64,000 nucleotides of DNA from Lewinellaceae bacterium (GCA_020636215.1 JACJYG010000004.1:744001-808000), one strand, 5' to 3'. Numbered from the stretch's first letter, positions 15,688-25,616 are shown. Notes: generated from the letters alone by a model not told the origin. Translations and numbers: made by a program.

Positions 15688-17664
15688 TCATTCCTCCGCC
15701 ACCACGATCTTCACCTCCACTTTTCGGTTATTTTCCTGGCTATTGGCGCCGGGCAATTCCCCTCTCCCTTCCATGTAGATACGGTCGACGGCAATTTTGT
15801 TGTTCATCAGGATGACGGCGATGCTTTTGGCGCGTTCTTCCGAAAGTTTAAGGTTATAGGCTTCCGTTCCAATATCATCGGCGTAGCCAATAATATCGAC
15901 CCGTTGTATTTTCCTGCCCTTCAGCGGTTTGATGAAAGCGTCGAGTTTTTCCATGTCATCGGCCTCCATCGTTGATTTATCGAAGCCAAAAAACACCGTG
16001 TGGGCAAACTCCTGCAGGACGGGGGACTTGTGTTTAACGTAAGCGGTGTCCGGCTCCGGGGCCGGGGTAGGAGGGGGCAAGTCGTATTTGGACCGCAATA
16101 GGATCTCGATGGTATAATATTGTCGGTTGTCCCACTGCGGGATAATAAAGTCGTTCTGATAAGGGTAAAAAAATGTTTTTTCCACCCGGAGGCCGAGGGT
16201 ATCCCAGGCGGGAATACAAAGGAAAAACCGGCCGTCCTTTCCCACTTTTATGGCGGGCCGGTTGTCGAAGCGAACGGTAGCCTGCACCGGCATATCGAGC
16301 AGGCTGTCGATAACGAAGCCTTCTACAAAGGTAATGGGCAGGTTGTAAAGCTGGTCGGTCAGCTGGAAGCGGTAGATATCCAGTTTACCTTTGCCTTCGG
16401 GCCGGTCAGAAGCGAAGTAGCCGGTTTGGCCATCGGCGGTAAGGAACAGCCCTAGTTCGCGGAAAGCGGAATTAACCGGCGGCCCCAGATTGACGGGCAG
16501 CGCCCATTCGCCCTTTTCGTCCAACCAGCTCAAAAAGATATCCTGGTCGCCCATTCCAGGGTGGCCGCTGGAAGAGAAATAGAGGGTTCGCCCGTCATTG
16601 GTAATAAAAGGCGCTTCTTCGTCGAGCTCAGTGTTGATCTTTGGCCCAAGGTTCTGTGGATCACTCCAACTGCCATCATCCTGCAGCCGGCTGTACCAAA
16701 TATCAGTCCCACCCATCCCGCCGGGGCGTTTGCTGGAGAAGTAAATGGTGCTGCCGTCGCAACTGATAACGGCCTGCGATTCCCACTTTTCAGAATTGAT
16801 ATACCCCTTCAGCGGTTGCACCTCACTGACCTCGCCATCGGGGCTCATGAGGGCCTCCCAGATGTCGCAAACGCCAGGGCCCTCTGCCCGCCCGCAGGCG
16901 GTAAAGAAGAGGTGGCGGCCATCCCGCACCATGGTGCACATGCCCTCATCGAGATTGGTGTTGATGTCCCGGACGGGATTGGCTTTGCTCCAGTTGCCCG
17001 CGTCTTCCAGGCGGCTTTCGAAAAGATCCTCATCGCCTTTGTCGGTTTTGCGGGTAAAGAAGAGTTGTTCCTGGTTGTTGGTCAGGAACGGAAAATAATC
17101 GTCTCCTTTGGAGTTGACACCGGAGCCGAGGTTGACGACTTCGGTAATGTTGATAAACTTCAGGGAATCGAGCCGCACCTCACAAGCGCGGATATTATCG
17201 GGCAATTTCTTAAGGTAATCGGCTTCCTGCGCCAGTTCCCGTTCGGTGTTCAGGCTAAAAGTGTCGACGCCAACGGCCTGCAGTGCTTCAAATTGCCGGA
17301 AATATTTCAGAGCTTGGGTATGGTCGCCGGATTTATAGTGCGCCTGGCCCGCCTCGTAGTACAGAATTCGGGAGAAAAGGGAATCGGAAGCCAGGATGGC
17401 GTCGTATTGTTCTGCTGCATGAGGATAATCGCGTAGCAGTTCGTAACAGGCCGCCATGCCCCGGCGGGCGGCGCTAAGGTTGGGCTGCATTTTCAGCGAA
17501 CGCTCGAAGAGCTTCAGGGCTTCTTTGGGTTTGCCGGCCAGCAACGCTGCTTCGGCATCGCGGTACACTTCAACGGAGGAGGGGTCTTTTATTACCTGGC
17601 TTTGGATGGGGTTCAGCCAAAGACAACAGCAAAGAGTGATAAGCAGGGAGGTGTAGCGTTGCAT
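15688..17664 (-). CDS. TPR - PD40 propeller - OmpA envelope protein (PorE-like architecture)
   Basis: 658 aa with a signal peptide (ends NPIQSQ). Domain order: TPR-type helices (residues about 30-150, AALLAGKPKEALKLFERSL), PD40/WD40-like propeller (about 180-430, with repeated YFSSKRPGGMGGTDIWYSR and LYFSSSGHPGMGDQDIFLS), a CarboxypepD-like beta domain (about 440-520), and a C-terminal OmpA domain (VFFGFDKSTMEADD, DIIGYADDIG, NRKVEVKIV). This order is typical of Bacteroidota proteins such as T9SS component PorE, which link the secretion machine to peptidoglycan. Many paralogs with other roles exist, so a T9SS role is possible but not shown. Confidence 0.88.
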   Translation of the reverse strand: MQRYTSLLITLCCCLWLNPIQSQVIKDPSSVEVYRDAEAALLAGKPKEALKLFERSLKMQPNLSAARRGMAACYELLRDYPHAAEQYDAILASDSLFSRILYYEAGQAHYKSGDHTQALKYFRQFEALQAVGVDTFSLNTERELAQEADYLKKLPDNIRACEVRLDSLKFINITEVVNLGSGVNSKGDDYFPFLTNNQEQLFFTRKTDKGDEDLFESRLEDAGNWSKANPVRDINTNLDEGMCTMVRDGRHLFFTACGRAEGPGVCDIWEALMSPDGEVSEVQPLKGYINSEKWESQAVISCDGSTIYFSSKRPGGMGGTDIWYSRLQDDGSWSDPQNLGPKINTELDEEAPFITNDGRTLYFSSSGHPGMGDQDIFLSWLDEKGEWALPVNLGPPVNSAFRELGLFLTADGQTGYFASDRPEGKGKLDIYRFQLTDQLYNLPITFVEGFVIDSLLDMPVQATVRFDNRPAIKVGKDGRFFLCIPAWDTLGLRVEKTFFYPYQNDFIIPQWDNRQYYTIEILLRSKYDLPPPTPAPEPDTAYVKHKSPVLQEFAHTVFFGFDKSTMEADDMEKLDAFIKPLKGRKIQRVDIIGYADDIGTEAYNLKLSEERAKSIAVILMNNKIAVDRIYMEGRGELPGANSQENNRKVEVKIVVAEE

Positions 17665-17782
17665 TACAAAAATCGTTTTTGGGCGTCTTTTTCCGCTCCA
17701 AAACTAATTTAAAATTATGTAATGTGTGTTGCCTGGCCGTTAAAATTTGGAGATTACCCGGAACTTGCGTTATTTACTAAAA

Positions 17783-17830
17783 GTGTTCGAGTGTTCGAGT
17801 GTTCGAGTTTTTGAGTTTTTGAGTTTTTGG
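17783..17830. repeat. 8-bp minisatellite, two unit types in series
   Basis: Three units GTGTTCGA are followed directly by three units GTTTTTGA/G. The array ends 50 bp before the start codon of the DUF2911 gene, so copy-number change could alter promoter spacing. Confidence 0.85.
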
Positions 17831-17880
17831 GGGTTATTTGAACAATCCCACTTTTTTAGAATTTCCAAAACAACTTCTGT

Positions 17881-18756
17881 ATGTCAGTTAAAATTTATTA
17901 CATCGTTTTTTTTACCCTTCTACTCTGCCTCGCCCTTGGCGCCCAGGAGGTAGAATGGCCCCGCAAGAGCCCGGCCGCCATAGCGGCCTACACCCTGGGT
18001 TATACCGATGTCAATATCCACTATAGTTCCCCGGCTGTCGACGGACGCGAGATATGGGGAGCGCTAGTGCCATATGATGAAGTATGGCGGGCCGGCGCCA
18101 ATGAAGCCACCACGATCAACTTCAGCACCGATGTGGAAGTGGAAGGGCAGCCCCTGCCCGCCGGCCGCTACGCATTTTTCCTGATCCCCCGGAAAACCGG
18201 CATGTGGACGGCCATTTTCAATAAAGTACCGGATCAGTGGGGCCCCTACCGCTATGATGCTGCTCAGGACGCCCTTCGGGTGGAAGTGGAAGCCAAATTC
18301 TCGAAAGCGGCGGCCGAAGAACGCCTTGCCTACAGCATCGTCGTGCAGGACGCCGACAACGGCTACCTGCGCCTGGCCTGGGAGCACCTGCGCCTCTACC
18401 TGCGCATCAAAGTGAATACCGTAGACAAGGCTATGGCAGAATGGAAAACAGCGCTGGAAGCGGCGCCTCAGGAAAAAAAAGGAGCCCTGTACCTGGATGC
18501 CGCCGATTTCCTGCTATGGGCGGGCCAGGCCAATGTCGCTCTGCCCTATATTGAGCAGTCCATCGCTTTACAGCCTTCCTCCCGAACTTATTGGATCAAA
18601 GCCCGCATCCTGGCGGCCCAGGGTGATTTCAAGGGAGCCCTGAACGCCGCCCGGAAGGCCCGCGAACTGGATCAGTCCAGTGAGGCCGATAATTTCTATA
18701 CGGATTCAGAAGCGGTCTTCCGGAAGATGGTGGAAGGGTGGAAGAGGAGGGAATGA
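17881..18756 (+). CDS. DUF2911 domain protein with TPR C-terminus
   Basis: 291 aa with a signal peptide (ends CLALGAQ). Residues about 25-175 match DUF2911 (SPAVDGREIWG, VPYDEVWRAGANEATTINF, LPAGRYAFFLIP), a secreted beta-domain family widespread in Bacteroidota with no known activity. The last 110 residues form TPR-like helices (ALYLDAADFLLWAGQANVALPYIEQ). Probably periplasmic. No operon partner on the same strand. Confidence 0.88.
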   Translation: MSVKIYYIVFFTLLLCLALGAQEVEWPRKSPAAIAAYTLGYTDVNIHYSSPAVDGREIWGALVPYDEVWRAGANEATTINFSTDVEVEGQPLPAGRYAFFLIPRKTGMWTAIFNKVPDQWGPYRYDAAQDALRVEVEAKFSKAAAEERLAYSIVVQDADNGYLRLAWEHLRLYLRIKVNTVDKAMAEWKTALEAAPQEKKGALYLDAADFLLWAGQANVALPYIEQSIALQPSSRTYWIKARILAAQGDFKGALNAARKARELDQSSEADNFYTDSEAVFRKMVEGWKRRE

Positions 18757-19017
18757 ATGGTTGTAATGGCTGAATGGCTGTGATGACATAATGAACCGGT
18801 AAAAAATGGTTATGAGAATCAAGGGCTGAATCCCCCAATTGGCCCAATCCAGGTTTTTACCCTTATGCGACGGGGCAAAGCCCTGAGGCCGGGGCCGCCA
18901 CCCGACGAAGCCCTCCACTTTGCCTGAAAGGCAAATGCATCATACCCCAGGGCATCCCCCTGGACATCCCCCTTACAGCGCTTATACAAGGTTTACTCCT
19001 TTATGCCTGGGCGTTGC

Positions 19018-19749
19018 TCAAAAAGCATAGCCCAGATTGACGTACACCATAACGCCCATCAAGGCGCCAAGATCCTCCTGGTTGTATTGCCAGATAAAAG
19101 AGCCATTGGTATGAAAAATGGCATCAGGCGGTACTGCGCCGTAGCGCCTGTCCCGGAAGAGGGCCCCCAGGCCAAAACCCGTTTCGAAAAGGAAGCCATT
19201 GGGGTAGATCTGCTGAATGCCGGCATTGAGATAGCCGCCCTGTTTCTGTTGCTGGAAATCGTACCAAAAGCGCTGCCCGAAAGTACCGGAAGGGGTATCT
19301 CGAAAGAAATCGCCCTCTATCCTGGCTTTCGTTTCCTGATAGGTATACAACAATTCCACGAATGCCGCATGAGCGCCAGCCTGAGGCGGGCGAACATAGT
19401 AACGCAGGGCGCCCCGGAGCCGGTATCCATGCAAATTGTCGGTGGTGGGTTCGGCGAAATAACGGAACGGCAGCAAGGGGCCGCCTTCGGCATGGGCGTA
19501 AAACCGGCCGGCCAGGCGGTATTCAATGGCCAGGTTAAAACTTGGCGCGATGGGGTCCAAAAGACTGCTTGTACCGTTTTTGAGGAGGAAGCGGGGGCTC
19601 TCCGGCTGGGTAACCGCTAAGGGTTGAGAGTTGAGGATTGAGGGTTGCCCCGGGCTGTCCTGCCCAACGGCCAGGCTCAAGGCAGTGATCAGCCCCATTG
19701 AAACCAGCAGCAGGCGCTTCCCCCGCTGCATTCCATCCAGTTTGCTCAT
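19018..19749 (-). CDS. Outer-membrane beta-barrel-like protein, function unknown
   Basis: 243 aa with a signal peptide (ends LSLAVGQ). The mature part alternates polar and aromatic residues (YRLAGRFYAHAEGG, LRGALRYYVRP, FVELLYTYQETK) and ends in Phe (VNLGYAF), the usual pattern of small outer-membrane barrels. Its ATG overlaps the stop codon of the upstream LVIVD lipoprotein (ATGA), so the two are translationally coupled. It may serve as membrane anchor or partner for that lipoprotein. Confidence 0.75.
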   Translation of the reverse strand: MSKLDGMQRGKRLLLVSMGLITALSLAVGQDSPGQPSILNSQPLAVTQPESPRFLLKNGTSSLLDPIAPSFNLAIEYRLAGRFYAHAEGGPLLPFRYFAEPTTDNLHGYRLRGALRYYVRPPQAGAHAAFVELLYTYQETKARIEGDFFRDTPSGTFGQRFWYDFQQQKQGGYLNAGIQQIYPNGFLFETGFGLGALFRDRRYGAVPPDAIFHTNGSFIWQYNQEDLGALMGVMVYVNLGYAF

Positions 19750-20501
19750 ACGCCAATAGCGATTTCGGAAATCTTTTTAATATCTCCCAGGTCCGAATAG
19801 TCATACTGCACGATTCGGTCCGGGCCGATGACCAGGAGCAGGCCGTTGAGCGGGATGACGTCAACGGCGTTGATATTATCCAGAAAGGCCAGTTGCTGCA
19901 GGTTTTGGGGGTCGGCGGCATTGAATATTTTCAATCCTGATGTACCGAGGCAAACGAACAAGGTTTCCCCATCGAGCCCCAGGCCATAAGGGCTTTCCAG
20001 ATCATAACTGGCTACAATGGTGGGTTGCTGGATATTGCTGATATCTATGATCTCCAGGAGGTCGGCGGCGCCGGCCACGGCTTGTCGGCAGCCCGACACC
20101 CGCAATGTAACGTAGGCAAACTGGGTATTGGCTACTACCGGGTCGCAACTAATGATGTGTTGATAGCTGGACAGGAATTGGGGCGCCCCGTTAGGCAGCA
20201 ACTGATAAATAAGCATCCCGCTTTGGGTGCCGAGGAATAACAGGCCATTGAGCGGGAAAATAGTTTCCACCCCCTGGCCAACCTCAATGGATGCCCTCGG
20301 CTCCGGTTGGGCAGGATTGCTGATATCGAAGCTATGCAGGCTGTTGTTATCTACGGTATACAGGAAATCATCGACGATGGTGAAGCGCGCCAGCGAGCCG
20401 CCCAGGCCGGTGTTGGAAGACTGCCCGGGAGCCAGGCTGCTGTTGTCTTCGGCGCAGCTGGCAAGGGCCAGAAGAAGGAAGCAAGACAGGTATCGAAGCA
20501 T
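19746..20501 (-). CDS. LVIVD-repeat beta-propeller lipoprotein
   Basis: 251 aa lipoprotein (lipobox LASC). Repeated segments of the form DFLYTVDNNSLHSFDISNPAQPE, ADLLEIIDISNIQQPTIV and LKIFNAADPQNLQQLAFL are LVIVD-type propeller blades. Such proteins are surface or periplasmic and their ligands are mostly unknown. Middle gene of a three-gene set on the minus strand with the shorter LVIVD lipoprotein upstream (109-bp gap) and the barrel-like gene overlapping downstream by 4 bp. Confidence 0.85.
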   Translation of the reverse strand: MLRYLSCFLLLALASCAEDNSSLAPGQSSNTGLGGSLARFTIVDDFLYTVDNNSLHSFDISNPAQPEPRASIEVGQGVETIFPLNGLLFLGTQSGMLIYQLLPNGAPQFLSSYQHIISCDPVVANTQFAYVTLRVSGCRQAVAGAADLLEIIDISNIQQPTIVASYDLESPYGLGLDGETLFVCLGTSGLKIFNAADPQNLQQLAFLDNINAVDVIPLNGLLLVIGPDRIVQYDYSDLGDIKKISEIAIGV

Positions 20502-20610
20502 GTTCTGTTTTTTAAGGAGTGAAGAGTGGCATGGTTTCAGCAGCGAGGGCTAAACATCCGAAGTTTTTTCGGGGAATGCCCGGGCAAACTTCGGAAGTTT
20601 TGCCAGAAAT

Positions 20611-21147
20611 TCACCGCCAGCACTGTGGCTCCCGGATGATCTCTTCCGACCAACCGATGACGACGCCCATGTTGGGGTCGGGACATTCGAAGAAGCCCAC
20701 ATAGTCATTGGGCACCGAGGCGCCGGCCAGATCGGGGAAAGCATTTTCTACGCGGCTCAGCACGCGAACGTTGTCGATCTCGCTGATGTCGAGGGCCACC
20801 AGGTCGGTGAGGTTGTTGGCGTAAAGCACATTTCCGCGGATAGCAATATCGGAATTGCCGACGATGCGGATGAAGCTAACCTTTTGCGGGTTGGCGGGGT
20901 CGGAATTGTCAATGATATGGATGCCCTGCTGGCTTTCGCCGGCAAAAAGATACTTATCTTTATAATACAGCTTGAAGAGGCGCCCGATGGGCCGGGGGGG
21001 CTCAGACTGAATGGCTTTCCAGTCGCCTTCAAAGTAGATGGGCGCCAGGCCGGCCACCTGATCGGGAATGCTTACTTTTTCCTGAATACAGCCTAGCCCC
21101 AAAAGGGCCGGCAGGAGTAGCAGTAACAACGCGAATGGAGTTTTCAT
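20611..21147 (-). CDS. Short LVIVD-type lipoprotein
   Basis: 178 aa. The ATG at 21145-21147 gives a lipoprotein signal with lipobox LGLGC; the longer frame has no signal. Blades such as YLFAGESQQGIHIIDNSDPANPQKV and LVALDISEIDNV are LVIVD-like. Related to the next gene and probably cotranscribed. Only about two or three blades are present, so a full propeller would need a partner or multimer. Confidence 0.8.
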   Translation of the reverse strand: MKTPFALLLLLLPALLGLGCIQEKVSIPDQVAGLAPIYFEGDWKAIQSEPPRPIGRLFKLYYKDKYLFAGESQQGIHIIDNSDPANPQKVSFIRIVGNSDIAIRGNVLYANNLTDLVALDISEIDNVRVLSRVENAFPDLAGASVPNDYVGFFECPDPNMGVVIGWSEEIIREPQCWR

Positions 21148-21245
21148 TTCGGATAGATGGTTTGTTTTTAGTAAACGGCTACCGACAGAAAGATGCGGCG
21201 TAAGAGAGCGCAGGCCGTTCCTTTGGATAGACGGCAACATCCGTA

Positions 21246-22823
21246 TCAAGGGTTGGGTGGATGGACGCGGTTTTCTTCTTCTACAATTTCCGTCATTTTA
21301 CGGCCGGTGAGCTTGCTTTTGATCCAGATCAGGATCTCCTCACGGCCCACAATAAGTTGATATCTTTCGTTCTTGTTCTCTAAATCCTCCAGGAATTTAC
21401 TGAACAGCTTCTTCGGATTGGAGCCGGGACTGATCTTAAGAAGCTTTGACAGATGAAAAAACACCATTTCTTCAAATTCGAAAAGCCGGGCGTTTTCATC
21501 CAGCTTTTTTTCGGCATAGTACTGTATATTCTCCAGCTTATCCTCCAGGCCTAATTCGTAATAGATGACTTGCCGTAATACCCAGCAAAAAAAATGGATA
21601 TCCCGGCGGTCCGGGGAGTTGCGGTATTCATCCAGTATTTTCTGTATCATACGAAGGGCTTCATTGAAGCGCTCGGTATGGAAGAAAAGGATGGCAATAT
21701 TATAGAAAAAGATGATTTCCCAGTTGTCTCCAAAACCCGTGTTCCGGCTCTTGAGCTCCTCCACCTTAGCTTCTATCTCGTTGGTGAGGAGCAATGCTTC
21801 CTCGGAGCGGCCGGTATTCATATAAAACAGGAACTTGTTGTAAAGCAGGTTTCTGGTTTGCACGATCTGTTCGTTCAGAGTCCGGGCTTTTTGGTTTTCC
21901 ATTTCCTGAAGAATAGGTTCAACACCCCGGTAATCGCGGTTTTCGCGGGCTTTACCCAAATAATTGCTCAGGTAGACATTGTAGTGTTCCGGTTTATCTT
22001 TTTTGAAAATAGGATAGTCCGCCCACAGCTTCATGATCTTTCGGTAATACTCCAGGGCATCTTCCGGGTGCACATTTTCAATGGAGCAGATCAGGCTCTT
22101 GGTGTGGTAAAGAAATAATTGGGAAAAAAAGCTTGTCGCCTGGCTGGTGTCGGCCAGAGCGGGGTGCAAGCTTAATTGTTTCAACTGGTTCTCATAGTGT
22201 TTATCGCCCCGGTTTTTGTTTTGGGTTTTTAAAAGGACATAGGCCCGATGAAGCAGTTGGTGGTAATGGGATTCAATTTTCAGTTGTTCAATGGCCCAGT
22301 GTTTTTCCGCGTAGAGTTCATCCATGTAATCTATGGCCTTCAAACCGTGGTGAAGGCTACGGCCCTCATAGCTCAGAAGGTGGTCTAATATCTCTGTCAG
22401 CTTCGCAAAGCGTTCGAAATCGCGGGCCAGCTTTCTGGCCTGTTGCAGTTTTTTCAGGCCCGCGTCGGTAATGCGCCTTGCCAGCAACAGCTTACCTTCT
22501 TCGAATAGCCGGTGTATTTTACTGTCATTGGAATGGCCTTCCTCAAACAGGCGTAAGGCGCGGAGCAGAGATTGTTCCAGATAAAACTTAACGACAGGAA
22601 AGTTTTTCTCCGGAACCAGGCCAGCGCTATGGAGCCGGGCCCGGGCCTGCTTTTCATTATAGCCGTCCCCAGCTTTCGCCATGGCTTCAAAAAGATGTTC
22701 GTATTGCTTACTTCCGCCCTGTAGCCCGGCGAGCAGCTTGAAGTACCGGACCTCCTGCTTGCTGAGGGACTGAACCAGTTGCAGCAATGGGCCACGAGCC
22801 TTTTTTTTGGGGTTAGAAACCAT
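21246..22823 (-). CDS. Large helical-repeat protein of unknown function
   Basis: 525 aa with no signal peptide or membrane segment. It is helical and rich in Lys, Glu, Leu and Tyr, with TPR-like pairs (NTGRSEEALLLTNEIEAKVEEL, HTERFNEALRMIQKILDEYR). The N-terminal part (LLQLVQSLSKQEVRYFKLL) may be a small helical domain. I know similar proteins only as uncharacterised saprospiral genes. Probably a cytoplasmic scaffold. Its stop is about 100 bp upstream of the lipoprotein start. Confidence 0.75.
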   Translation of the reverse strand: MVSNPKKKARGPLLQLVQSLSKQEVRYFKLLAGLQGGSKQYEHLFEAMAKAGDGYNEKQARARLHSAGLVPEKNFPVVKFYLEQSLLRALRLFEEGHSNDSKIHRLFEEGKLLLARRITDAGLKKLQQARKLARDFERFAKLTEILDHLLSYEGRSLHHGLKAIDYMDELYAEKHWAIEQLKIESHYHQLLHRAYVLLKTQNKNRGDKHYENQLKQLSLHPALADTSQATSFFSQLFLYHTKSLICSIENVHPEDALEYYRKIMKLWADYPIFKKDKPEHYNVYLSNYLGKARENRDYRGVEPILQEMENQKARTLNEQIVQTRNLLYNKFLFYMNTGRSEEALLLTNEIEAKVEELKSRNTGFGDNWEIIFFYNIAILFFHTERFNEALRMIQKILDEYRNSPDRRDIHFFCWVLRQVIYYELGLEDKLENIQYYAEKKLDENARLFEFEEMVFFHLSKLLKISPGSNPKKLFSKFLEDLENKNERYQLIVGREEILIWIKSKLTGRKMTEIVEEENRVHPPNP

Positions 22824-22932
22824 CTAAAGGAATTTATTATTTAACCTCGTCAAAATACTGAAAACATTGCATTTCATTTAAGAAATATACAAAAAAAACT
22901 CTTTGGCTTTTTAATAAAATCAAAAAGAGCTT

Positions 22933-22964
22933 CTTGCCAGGCAATGGCGCTTGATGTACCTTTG
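22933..22964 (+). promoter_or_regulatory. Bacteroidota-type promoter
   Basis: CTTG (22933-22936), a 20-bp spacer and TACCTTTG (22957-22964). The expected transcription start near 22971 lies after the ATG at 22944, which favours the internal ATG at 23049 for the downstream gene. Confidence 0.6.
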
Positions 22965-23048
22965 GCCTATCATTATAAAAACTGGTTACAGACATCAGCC
23001 CAAACGCGCGAAACGGCTTTTGAATCGGCCGGAAAACACAAACACTAT

Positions 23049-23534
23049 ATGGCTACAGGCAGTAGAGTGCCGATCGCTGAACGGGATGAATCAGGCGGCC
23101 TCATAAAGTTAGCAACAGTTAGTATCACTGCTGACTACCTCACTCTGACTATAAAAGAAGCAGATGATACCCAACACCAATACCAAATCCCGGAAAACAG
23201 TGGCCTGGCTTTCGGGGTGGTAATCGAAAATCTGGAAGGCGGCAGGCAGCGCATCCTTTTAGAGGAATCTGAAAGCCTGAGTAATGAAGCGGTTTCCTTC
23301 GAACTGAAGCAGGCCAGGTTCAGCCCGAAACTATTACTGGAAACATTTACCAATGGACAGGGGGTAGAAGGCCTCGCATTGAAGTTCGTTGGTGAAAATG
23401 AGGAAGAGGCATTAAAGCCCCTGGGGCAATTTACAATGCCACTAACGTCATTGACCGGAATTGCTTTTCAGCGAACAGTAGACAGCTTGCTGATAAAAAC
23501 TTTTCTTCCGCCCAAAACTCAAAACCCTGTATAA
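23049..23534 (+). CDS. Hypothetical beta-rich cytoplasmic protein
   Basis: 161 aa from the ATG at 23049, chosen because the promoter -7 box at 22957-22964 leaves the earlier in-frame ATG (22944) outside the transcript. No signal peptide or membrane helix. Alternating short strands (LATVSITADYLTLTIKEAD, QRILLEESESL, EGLALKFVGEN) suggest a small beta fold. Not recognised. The following gene, also unknown and on the same strand, may be a functional partner. Confidence 0.65.
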   Translation: MATGSRVPIAERDESGGLIKLATVSITADYLTLTIKEADDTQHQYQIPENSGLAFGVVIENLEGGRQRILLEESESLSNEAVSFELKQARFSPKLLLETFTNGQGVEGLALKFVGENEEEALKPLGQFTMPLTSLTGIAFQRTVDSLLIKTFLPPKTQNPV

Positions 23535-23696
23535 CCCCTAAAACCCCTGGCCCGGCTGCACGCAGCCGGGCTACCTTTAACCATCGAAAACCAACCCCGG
23601 TTGGAAGGCGGGAGAAAGGCTTCCTTTCTCCCCGCTTTCCCGCCTCGATTATGCACAATCCTGAAATGATATTTATTCACCCCAATTGGAACTAAA

Positions 23697-24308
23697 ATGG
23701 CCGTGTATCATCAAACCCTGGAAGGCCGGTTGAAAAGCCTGGAAGAAAAGATCCAACAGCTCTCTGCTACACTAACTGCGCTCAAGGAGGACAAGGGGGA
23801 GAAAGCCCGGTTTCCGGAAACGGGAAATACCGGGTTCTCCCGCCTTGACTTGAGGGCTGCCGAGGAAAATGAAGCGCCGGATATTCTGGGGTGTATTGAA
23901 GCGGGCAATTGGGGCCCCGGTTCCCGGGCGGTTCGCCTGAGCGCCGCTGAGGATACGCAGCTGTGCCTGTCCTCCCGCCAATCCCTATACCTGCGCGCCG
24001 GCCGCCACCTGATGATCCAGGCTCCGATAATTCATATGGAGGCGCAAAAACTGGATGTGGATGGAATACTGGCTGCCCGCCCCAGCTATACCGGAACGTT
24101 CACCTGGCAAACCGGACAACCTCCAGTACGCATGGTGCACCACAGCCTGGGCCTTCCGGTGCTGACCCGGCTGGAAGAAAAAGGTAAAAACGCTCATCTG
24201 GGCGTGCGTATGTTCATCGATGAAACGGATGGCTACTGGTACCTCCACGGCCAATCTGACATGGGAGCGAAAGTTGTCGCCGAAGCAGTCTGCTTTGGTA
24301 GAGTTTGA
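23697..24308 (+). CDS. Hypothetical protein with N-terminal coiled coil
   Basis: 203 aa with no signal peptide. A short coiled coil (LEGRLKSLEEKIQQLSATLTAL, residues 8-29) precedes a beta-rich part with segments such as RAVRLSAAEDTQLCLSSRQSLYLRAGRHLMIQAP, which resembles the repeated strands of phage spike or VgrG-type beta-helix tips, and a final domain with two Trp-rich strands. No phage genes are nearby. Function unknown. Confidence 0.65.
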   Translation: MAVYHQTLEGRLKSLEEKIQQLSATLTALKEDKGEKARFPETGNTGFSRLDLRAAEENEAPDILGCIEAGNWGPGSRAVRLSAAEDTQLCLSSRQSLYLRAGRHLMIQAPIIHMEAQKLDVDGILAARPSYTGTFTWQTGQPPVRMVHHSLGLPVLTRLEEKGKNAHLGVRMFIDETDGYWYLHGQSDMGAKVVAEAVCFGRV

Positions 24309-24677
24309 GCAGCGAACCAACTTTAAATCTTGTATAACGCGGGCCTGGAAGCTCCCTTTAGCCTTCCGGGCCTGCCTTTTGGCGGAGGTGGGCGATAGGA
24401 ATGCGAGAATGCGAGAATGCAGGAATGCGGGAATGCGGGAATGCGGGAATGCGAGAATGCGGGAATGCGAGAATGCGGGAATGCGAGAATGCGGGAATGC
24501 TTCGGCGAAATTTGCCGTATGCGAAAGCCCTGGCATTTTATGATGAGTTGCTTTTTGGAACCGAGGGGGGGGGTAAAAACTGGATGGTTTATGGGATGAT
24601 TTAATGGATTTGTTGCAGGATTTCTGGGACGACTTAAACCCCTGAATAGCCATTCAGCAATGCCACCATTCAGCCAT
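24309..24677. repeat. Intergenic stretch with 8-bp minisatellite AATGCGRG
   Basis: About 12 tandem units of AATGCGAG/AATGCGGG fill 24400-24500. Further on, 24643-24680 carries AATGGCTG-like words that also occur after the genes ending at 7867 and 18756. The region lies between convergent stop codons and shows no credible gene. Confidence 0.9.
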
Positions 24678-25595
24678 TTAATCCCACACATCCACCTGCC
24701 GGTACGCCTCCACCACTGCCATTTCCCCTTCCTTGCCTTCCTTCGAGTTGCCGTGCTCCATGCCCAGGATGCCGTTGTAGCCCCTGTCGTGGATCAAGCG
24801 GAAGACATTCTGGTAATTGATCTCCCCGGTTGTTGGTTCCTTGCGGCCCGGGTTGTCGCCGATCTGGAAGTAGGCGATCTCGTCCCAGGCGCTTTCGATG
24901 TTGGGAATGAGGTTTCCCTCGGTAATTTGCTGGTGGTAAATGTCGAAGAGGATCTTACAGGCAGGGCTGTCGACCGAGCGGCAGATCTCATAGGCCTGAG
25001 CGGATTTGGAGAGGAACAGGCCGGGGTGGTCGCGGAAGTTGAGGGGCTCCAGGACCATCACCAGGCCGTGGGGTTCAAGGAGGGCGCTGGCCTGTTTGAG
25101 CGATTCGATGACGTTGGCGGTTTGGTATCCCACGTCCTGCCGCAGGTCCAGGTGGCCGGGCACGACGGTCATCCAGGTGGCGTTGACGCGCTTGGCCACT
25201 TCCACGGACTCTCGGATATGCTGGAGGAATTCCTCGCGTTTATCCTTGTCTCCACTGGCCAGGTTAGGCTCGTTCCAATAGATCTTGTGCGCAACGAACA
25301 CCCCCATCTGTAGGCCCAGTTGCTCCATAAAACCGGCCATTTTGCGCTGCACGCCTATTTCGCGGTCCTTCATGCCATTGTCTTCAAAAGCCCGGAATCC
25401 CAGCTCCGAGATAAATTCCAGGTGGCGGACCGGATCGCCTCCCGTATGGTTTTTGAACATGCCCAAATGGGGCGCGAATTTCATATTGAAGGGCTCCCCT
25501 TGGCTAAAATTGGGGTTAGTAGCTGCCAGGCTTTGTCCGCCCGCTAAAGCCGCCCCTGCCATAACGCTGGATTTGACGAAGGTTCTTCTATTCAT
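24678..25595 (-). CDS. Tat-exported sugar isomerase/epimerase (hydroxypyruvate isomerase-like TIM barrel)
   Basis: 305 aa. The N-terminus MNRRTFVKSSVMAGAALAGG is a twin-arginine signal. The mature part is an AP-endonuclease-2/xylose-isomerase-like TIM barrel (VMVLEPLNFRDHPG, CKILFDIYHQQITEG, YFQIGDNPGRKEPTTGEINY, LGMEHGNSKEG), with Glu, Asp and His metal ligands in the expected places (E in LEPLN, D in FDIYHQQ, E in GMEHG). Similar to hydroxypyruvate isomerases, but the real sugar is unknown. Forms a minus-strand group with ApbE and a Tat-exported Gfo/Idh oxidoreductase, typical of Bacteroidota sugar-processing clusters. Confidence 0.9.
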   Translation of the reverse strand: MNRRTFVKSSVMAGAALAGGQSLAATNPNFSQGEPFNMKFAPHLGMFKNHTGGDPVRHLEFISELGFRAFEDNGMKDREIGVQRKMAGFMEQLGLQMGVFVAHKIYWNEPNLASGDKDKREEFLQHIRESVEVAKRVNATWMTVVPGHLDLRQDVGYQTANVIESLKQASALLEPHGLVMVLEPLNFRDHPGLFLSKSAQAYEICRSVDSPACKILFDIYHQQITEGNLIPNIESAWDEIAYFQIGDNPGRKEPTTGEINYQNVFRLIHDRGYNGILGMEHGNSKEGKEGEMAVVEAYRQVDVWD

Positions 25596-25616
25596 GTTCC
25601 ATGATTTATTTGAAAG